A stretch of 64,000 bases of DNA, taken from positions 8,687,001 to 8,751,000 of the forward strand of contig NC_044391.1 in the NCBI RefSeq assembly GCF_006542625.1, read 5' to 3'. The notes below the pieces were generated by a model. It had not been told where the DNA came from, made no database searches, and saw only the letters and a program-made list of their open reading frames with translations. Shown piece after piece: positions 59,029 to 64,000 of this stretch. The first letter of the stretch is position 1; the number at the start of each line of letters is the position of its first letter. Position numbers and translations under genes: made by a program. Origin of the DNA: Nomascus leucogenys. Lineage: Eukaryota > Chordata > Mammalia > Primates > Hylobatidae.

Positions 59029-59399
59029 TAGAATCTTTATATATTTTTGAATATATTCATTAGGAATCTCCTTAAGTTGTTTTAAGGTGCTTCAAATTTA
59101 ATTATCAGATTGATTTCTGGAAACATTGTCTTTCTACCTCCTCAGACTGCTGGAGAATTGACAGGAAAAGTTGGAATCAAACACCTAGTTATTAGGGAAT
59201 ATATTTCGTTTATTTGCCTGGATTAACCATTCCCCTCCTCCCCCCTCAAGCAGCTATGTGTATATAAACCTATCTTTATTGTAAAATATTTTAAAAATGT
59301 ACTTCTATTTTTAAATTATAAAATAAGGCATATTCTCTTTATGAAATTTGGAAAAATAGAACAATTTAAATAAAATCAAATGTTTATAATCAGGATCTA
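59029..59399. other. unique or unassigned AT-rich sequence
   Basis: No gene or confident repeat. The right part may belong to the following L1. Confidence 0.45.
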
Positions 59400-59819
59400 A
59401 AGATGATCTTGCTATATACTGGTGTTTATATATTTCCAGTATTGCTTCTATTATTTCTTTTCATTTGGAATTACATTGATCATTTCTTTTTTTCTATTTT
59501 GTTCCATCGAATCAATATATCATGGGCATTTTGTCAGGTCATTAAATATTTTTATAGAAGTTGACATAGTGTTACAAAAATGTATCATATGGCTATATCA
59601 CAATTTAACCAATCACTATTGTTAGTCATTTGTGTTGTTTCCAAAATTTGCTATTAGAAGTAATGTTATAATGCACATTCTTGTGTGTATATCTACGATA
59701 ATTTTCTTAGGGTAAATACCCATATGTGGAATTAGTCATATGGTATTTTCATATGTAATACCAAAAGGTCCTCTAGAAATTTTTATTTCTCACCATAGGG
59801 CCCATATACCTCTGTCCTA
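59400..59819 (-). mobile_element. old L1M ORF2 3' region, antisense
   Basis: 'tatcacaatttaaccaatca', 'tgttgtttccaaaatttgct' and 'tagggtaaatacccatatgt' follow an old L1M in reverse complement. Ends at the AT palindromic tract. Confidence 0.65.
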
Positions 59820-59890
59820 ATAATATATATATATGTATATATTATATATATTATAGATATATGTATATATAATATATACATATATATATG
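59820..59890. repeat. palindromic AT-rich repeat
   Basis: TA-dominated tract with internal symmetry (TATATATGTATATA / TATATACATATATA). Only four non-A/T bases. Abuts the fold-back palindrome. Confidence 0.9.
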
Positions 59891-60012
59891 TTTAGAGATT
59901 TCTCAGAAAGTTAAACATAGAACTACCATAAGACCTAGCAATACCACTCATATGAGTAGTTTTATGTTTATTATGGTAGTTCTATGTTTAACTTTTTTGA
60001 GGAATCTCTAAA
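59891..60012. repeat. fold-back palindrome of L1 sequence
   Basis: 24-bp perfect arms at 59908-59931 and 59971-59994, imperfect extension outward to 59891 and 60012, and a 12-bp perfect palindrome ACTCATATGAGT (59946-59957) near the centre. L1 sequence is sense in the left arm and antisense in the right arm. Confidence 0.92.
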
Positions 60013-60420
60013 CTGTTTTTCACAGCACCTTACCATTTTACATTCCCAGCAGCATAGCACAAGTGTTCCAAGAGTTCCACTTGTTCCAATAGTAACACTT
60101 GTTGTTTCTTATTTTATTGATAATAGCCACCCTAATCATTATACAGTGATATCTAATTGAAATTTTTATTTGCATTTCACTGATAGATAGTGATGTTGAG
60201 CATCTTTGCAGGTACGTATTGCATTCGTGTATCTTCTCTGGAAAAATGTCTATTCAAGTCCTTTCCCCATTTTTGAATTGAGCTGTTTGTTTTTCATTGC
60301 CATTATTGAGTTTTAGGAGTTCATTGTATATTTCGGATATTAATCCTGTGTAACATAGATGATTTGCAAATATTTTCTCTTATTCTGGGGTTTTTCTTTT
60401 TAATCTCTTGAAAATGTTCT

Positions 60421-60710
60421 TTTTTTGAGACCAGGTCTCATTCTGTCATCCAGGCTGGAGTTCAGTGGTGTGATCACAGCTCTCTGAAGCCTCAACAACT
60501 CCTAGGCTCAAGGGATCCTCCCACCTCAGCCTCCCAACTAGCTAGGAATACAGGTGTATGCCACCATGCCTGGCTAATTTTTAATTTTTTTTGTAGAGGT
60601 GAGGTTTCTATATGTTGCCCAGGCTGGTCTCGAGCTCCTGGGCTCAAGCAATCCTCCTGCCTTGGCCTCCCAAAGTGTTGGGATTACAGGCATGAACTAC
60701 TATGCCCAGC
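60421..60710 (-). mobile_element. AluJ-like, antisense
   Basis: Old Alu with duplications CTTGAAAATGTTCTTTT (60407-60423) and CTTGAAAGTGTTCTTTG (60711-60727), two differences. Confidence 0.94.
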
Positions 60711-63134
60711 CTTGAAAGTGTTCTTTGATACACAAAAGTTTTAACATTCTGATGAAGTTTATCTAAATTTATCAAAACACGCTTGGTAATGGTGTATAAT
60801 CCTTTTACCATTGGTAATGTTGCTGAATTTATATTGCTAGTATTTTGTCTAGGATTTTTGCATCAATATTCACAAGGAATATCGATTTGTAGTTTTCTTT
60901 TCTTGTAGTGTCTTTGGTTTTGTTATCAGGGCAATACCGGTCTCATAAAACGAGGCAGAAAGTGTTCCTTACTCTTCAATTCCTGAGAAGAGTTTGAGAA
61001 GGAATGGAGTTAATTCTTCCTTAAATGTTTAGTAGAAATCAACAGCAGAAACATTTGGTCCTATGCTTTTTTGTTGTTGTTGTTGGAAGCCTTTTGATTA
61101 TTAATTCAGTCTTCTTAGTAGTTATGAGTCTATCCAGATTTTCTGTCTTCATTTTTCAGTTTTGGCAGATAGTGGTTGCTAGGAATTTGTTTATTTCATC
61201 TAGATTACTCAGTTTGTTGGCATACAAATGTTCATAGTATTCTACTCATAGTCTTTTTCTTTTGTTTTGTAAAACCAACAGCACTTGCTTTTGGTGCATC
61301 CAATAAGTTTTCATTTGTTGTGATTTTATTTTCATTTGTCTTAAAGCATTTTCTAATTTATTTTGTCATTTATTATTTGATCTATTGGTTGTTAAGACTG
61401 CATAGTTTAATTTCCATATACTTATGAATTTTCCTATTTCCTTCTGATATTGATTCCTAGTTTCATTCCATTGCGATTGGAATTTTTTTGGTATGATTTA
61501 AATCTTTTAAAATTTATTGCGATTTGTTTTGTGGCTTAATATTATTGTCTGTTCTGTAGAATGTTCTATGTACGCTTGAAAAATGAGTAATTTGTTGGAT
61601 AGAGTATTCTGTACATGCGTCTTAGGTCTAATTTGTTTATAGTTTTGTTTAAATTTAGTATTTCCTTATTGATGTTCTGTCTGTTGTACCTGTTATTGAA
61701 GGCAAGGTATTGAGTCTTCGACTATTATCTCCCTTCTATTCCAGTATGTAGAACTATTTCTTCTTTCAATTCTAGGAATGTTTGTTTCACATATTTTGGG
61801 GTTTTGTTGTTTGGCGCATAATTCATAATTGTTACATATTTTTGGTGAATTGACCCTTTTATCAATATATAATGTGTGTCTTTCTCCTTTTACAGTTTTT
61901 GACTTCAATTCTATTTTGTCTAATAATAGTATAGCAACCCCAACTATCTTTTGGTTACATTTGCATGTAATGTCATTTTCCACCTATCAGCCTGTTTCCA
62001 TCTTTCAACGTATTTGTGTCTTTAGATCTAAATTAAGTCTCTTTTGGATGACATATAGTTGGATCATGTTTCATTTTAATCCTTTTGCTAATTTCTGTGG
62101 TTTGGAGATTTTAATACATTGACACTTAAAGTCACTACTGTTAAGGAAAGATTTACTTCTGCCATTTGTTATTTGTTTTCTTATAGCTTTTTTATTGCTA
62201 ATTTGCGCTATTACTGTCTTATTTTTGTTCAGTTGATTTTTTTTGTAGTGAAAAGCTTTGATTCCTTTATTATTTCTTTCATTTATATTCTACAGGTATT
62301 TTCTTTGTGGTTACTGTCAGGGCTATATAACATTCTAAATTTATAACAATGTAATTTGCATGGATACTAGTTAAACTTTGGTCACATACAAAACTGCCTC
62401 TATATACCTTCATGTTATTGGTATTTATATCTTTATACATTGTCTACCTAATGACATAGGTTTATAATTGTTATTTATGCATTTGTCTTAAATAATGTGG
62501 AAAATAAAAAGTAGAGTCACAAACCAAAATTGCAATATTACCTGCTTTGTATCTGCCTATGTATTTACCTTTCCCTGAGACCTTTATTTATTTATATGGC
62601 TTGAAGTTACTGTCAAGCTTCCTTTCTTTGGAACCTGAAGCACTCGGGTTGGCATTTCTTTTAGGGCTGGTCTAGGGGTAAAAAACAGCCTTAGCTTTTA
62701 TCAGCCCCGCCCACACTTTTACTGCCTGAGTTCTAAATTAGATGAAACAAAGATGAGTACCTTGCTTCAGTCCTTCTTGTATCCCTCAGGCAGGTTAGAG
62801 CAAATTGACAAATAATTTGCAAATAAAGTCTGTTCTGCTGTGTTTGTTTTGAGGGAGGGAATGGGAACTGGAATGCTCTGGTTTCCCCACCAAGACCACT
62901 GTCAGGCCAGGGAGAGGGAGGGGCAAGTATGAGTAAAGACACCACAAAACTTTTCTATTATTTCGAAATAGGTTTTTGTTTTTGTTTTTTTTTGATTAGG
63001 GATTTGCTTGTTTGCTGTAAACTTTTGAGTTTTTTTCACAGCTCCATAAAAGTAGGTTTAGATACTTGCTGCTTGTGTTTTTTGATGTTTCTGGGGGACA
63101 GGGGCAGGCGGTGGGGGTGTTTAAGAACTTGATG

Positions 63135-63443
63135 CGTCCGGGAGCGGTGGCTCACGCCTGTAATCCCAGCACTTTGGGAGGCCGAGGGGGGCGGATCACG
63201 AGGTCAGGAGATCGATACCACCCTGTCTAACACGGTGAAACCCCGTCTTTACTAAAAATACAGAAAAATTAGCCGGGCATGATGGCGGGCGCCTGTAGTC
63301 CCAGCTACTCGGGAGGCTGAGGCAGGAGAATGGCGTGAACCCGGGAGGCGGAGCTTGCATTGAGCTGAGATCGCGCCACTGCACTCCAGCCTGGGCGACA
63401 GAGCGAGACTCTGTCTCGAAAAAAAAAAAAAAAAAAAAAAAAA
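63135..63443 (+). mobile_element. AluY, sense
   Basis: Full-length with A tail about 25 and duplications AACTTGATG at 63126-63134 and 63444-63452. The 5' end reads CGTCCGGGAGCGG rather than GGCCGGGCGCGG. Confidence 0.95.
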
Positions 63444-63485
63444 AACTTGATGCTTTCTAGTCCACCATTTTGCTGACATCTTAAA

Positions 63486-63786
63486 TTTTTTTTTTTTTTT
63501 TTTTGAGACGGAGTTTCGCTCTTTTTGCCCAGGCTGGAGTGCAATGGCGGAATCTCGGCTTACCACAACCTTCGCCTCCCAGGTTCAAGCGATTCTCCTG
63601 GCTCAGACTCCTGAGTAGCTGGGATTACAGGCATGCACCACCACACCCGGCTAATTTTGCTTTTTTAGTAGAAACGGGGTTTCTCCGTGTTGGTCAGGCT
63701 AGTCTCGAACTCTCGACCTCAGGTGATCCACCCGCCTCAGCCTCCCAGACTGCTGGGATTACAGGTGTGAGCCACCACGCCCAGCC
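63486..63786 (-). mobile_element. AluS-like, antisense
   Basis: Full-length, T19 tail, short CTTAAA duplication. Inserted right after the L1M 5' end. Tail-to-tail with the previous Alu, 42 bp apart. The + frame at 63503-63790 is antisense Alu. Confidence 0.94.
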
Positions 63787-64000
63787 TTAAAGTATTTTTT
63801 AATGTGTCTAAATTTTTATATTGTCCCTTTAAGGTATACTTATGCCCTGCAAAGTAATTATACACAAACCAATAAGCTAAGAAAGAATGAAAGGAGTAAT
63901 AATTTTTGGTGCTATTTTAACTGTGAATTTAGAATAGGAAGCTTTTTTTGCAAGTATATTTTTTGTATAAAATCAAGAAAATATATAAAATAATTGTATC
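63787..64000. other. unique AT-rich sequence, no gene seen
   Basis: The 63-codon frame at 63802-63993 has no known domain. Confidence 0.5.

Larger units (their letters stand above)
59968..63480 (-). mobile_element. L1M from ORF2 to 5' end, antisense
   Basis: Antisense L1M: the ORF2 region at left ('tccccatttttgaattgagc'), the RT segment ('gcaataccggtctcataaaa'), the endonuclease side ('tagcaaccccaactatcttt'), then the 5' UTR-like part from about 62600 to the terminal 'ccaccattttgctgacatc' at 63461-63480. ORF1 appears missing. Interrupted by Alus at 60421 and 63135. Confidence 0.8.

Noticed and set aside
63503..63790. 95-codon frame, and similar ones in Alus (for example 20481-20741, 35595-35813, 38165-38398)
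   Set aside because: These are standard antisense-Alu translations.

Overview
This is primate, almost certainly hominoid and probably human, nuclear DNA. The evidence is about 27 Alu insertions of several ages (including AluY copies with intact target-site duplications), young L1PA ends and older L1M, MIR, L2, MER5, Tigger and MaLR LTR fossils, all in AT-rich sequence. I found no protein-coding exon, splice-bounded reading frame, CpG island, tRNA, rRNA or other structured RNA gene. The longer open frames lie in repeats (antisense L1, Alu, L2) or are chance frames. The window is best read as intergenic or deep intronic sequence, which cannot be decided from the sequence alone.

Layout: 1-1441 is an old L1 3' end with Alus. 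1442-5164 is mostly unique DNA with MIR and MER5 fossils. 5165-7810 is a rearranged antisense L1M with an AluY inserted. 7811-14637 is the most unique-looking stretch and holds the best candidate regulatory motifs: a DR2 plus DR5-like nuclear-receptor half-site cluster at 12441-12606, a MEF2-like 20-bp palindrome at 12922, and a POU-type motif at 11888. 14638-19050 has Alu, MIR, MER5A and L1M. 19601-22910 is an AluY-rich block. 25058-28424 has a MaLR solo LTR, an L1M 5' region and a Tigger fossil holding nested Alus. 28425-30655 has two sense primate L1 3' ends. 32790-39765 is a long antisense L1M interrupted by another L1 and five Alus. 42780-44000 is an L1M/HAL1 ORF1 relic. 48862-50455 is a recent inverted duplication. 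53250-54385 is an L2. 57105-57301 is a very short L1PA insertion. 59400-63786 is another antisense L1M with a fold-back palindrome and three Alus.

The most interesting structure is the inverted duplication. Arms of 361 and 363 bp (48862-49222 and 50093-50455) differ at three bases plus a 2-bp poly-A length change, and they flank an 870-bp spacer. The right arm carries the complete ancestral arrangement (a MER5A split by an L1 with target-site duplications), so the left arm is the derived copy. A perfect 12-bp hairpin sits exactly at its inner breakpoint. Second is a group of five AluY elements sharing the 12-bp deletion typical of the AluYd lineage. No operon-like or defence-like gene system is present. 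Repeat subfamily names are pattern-recognition calls from memory and boundaries are approximate unless target-site duplications are cited.
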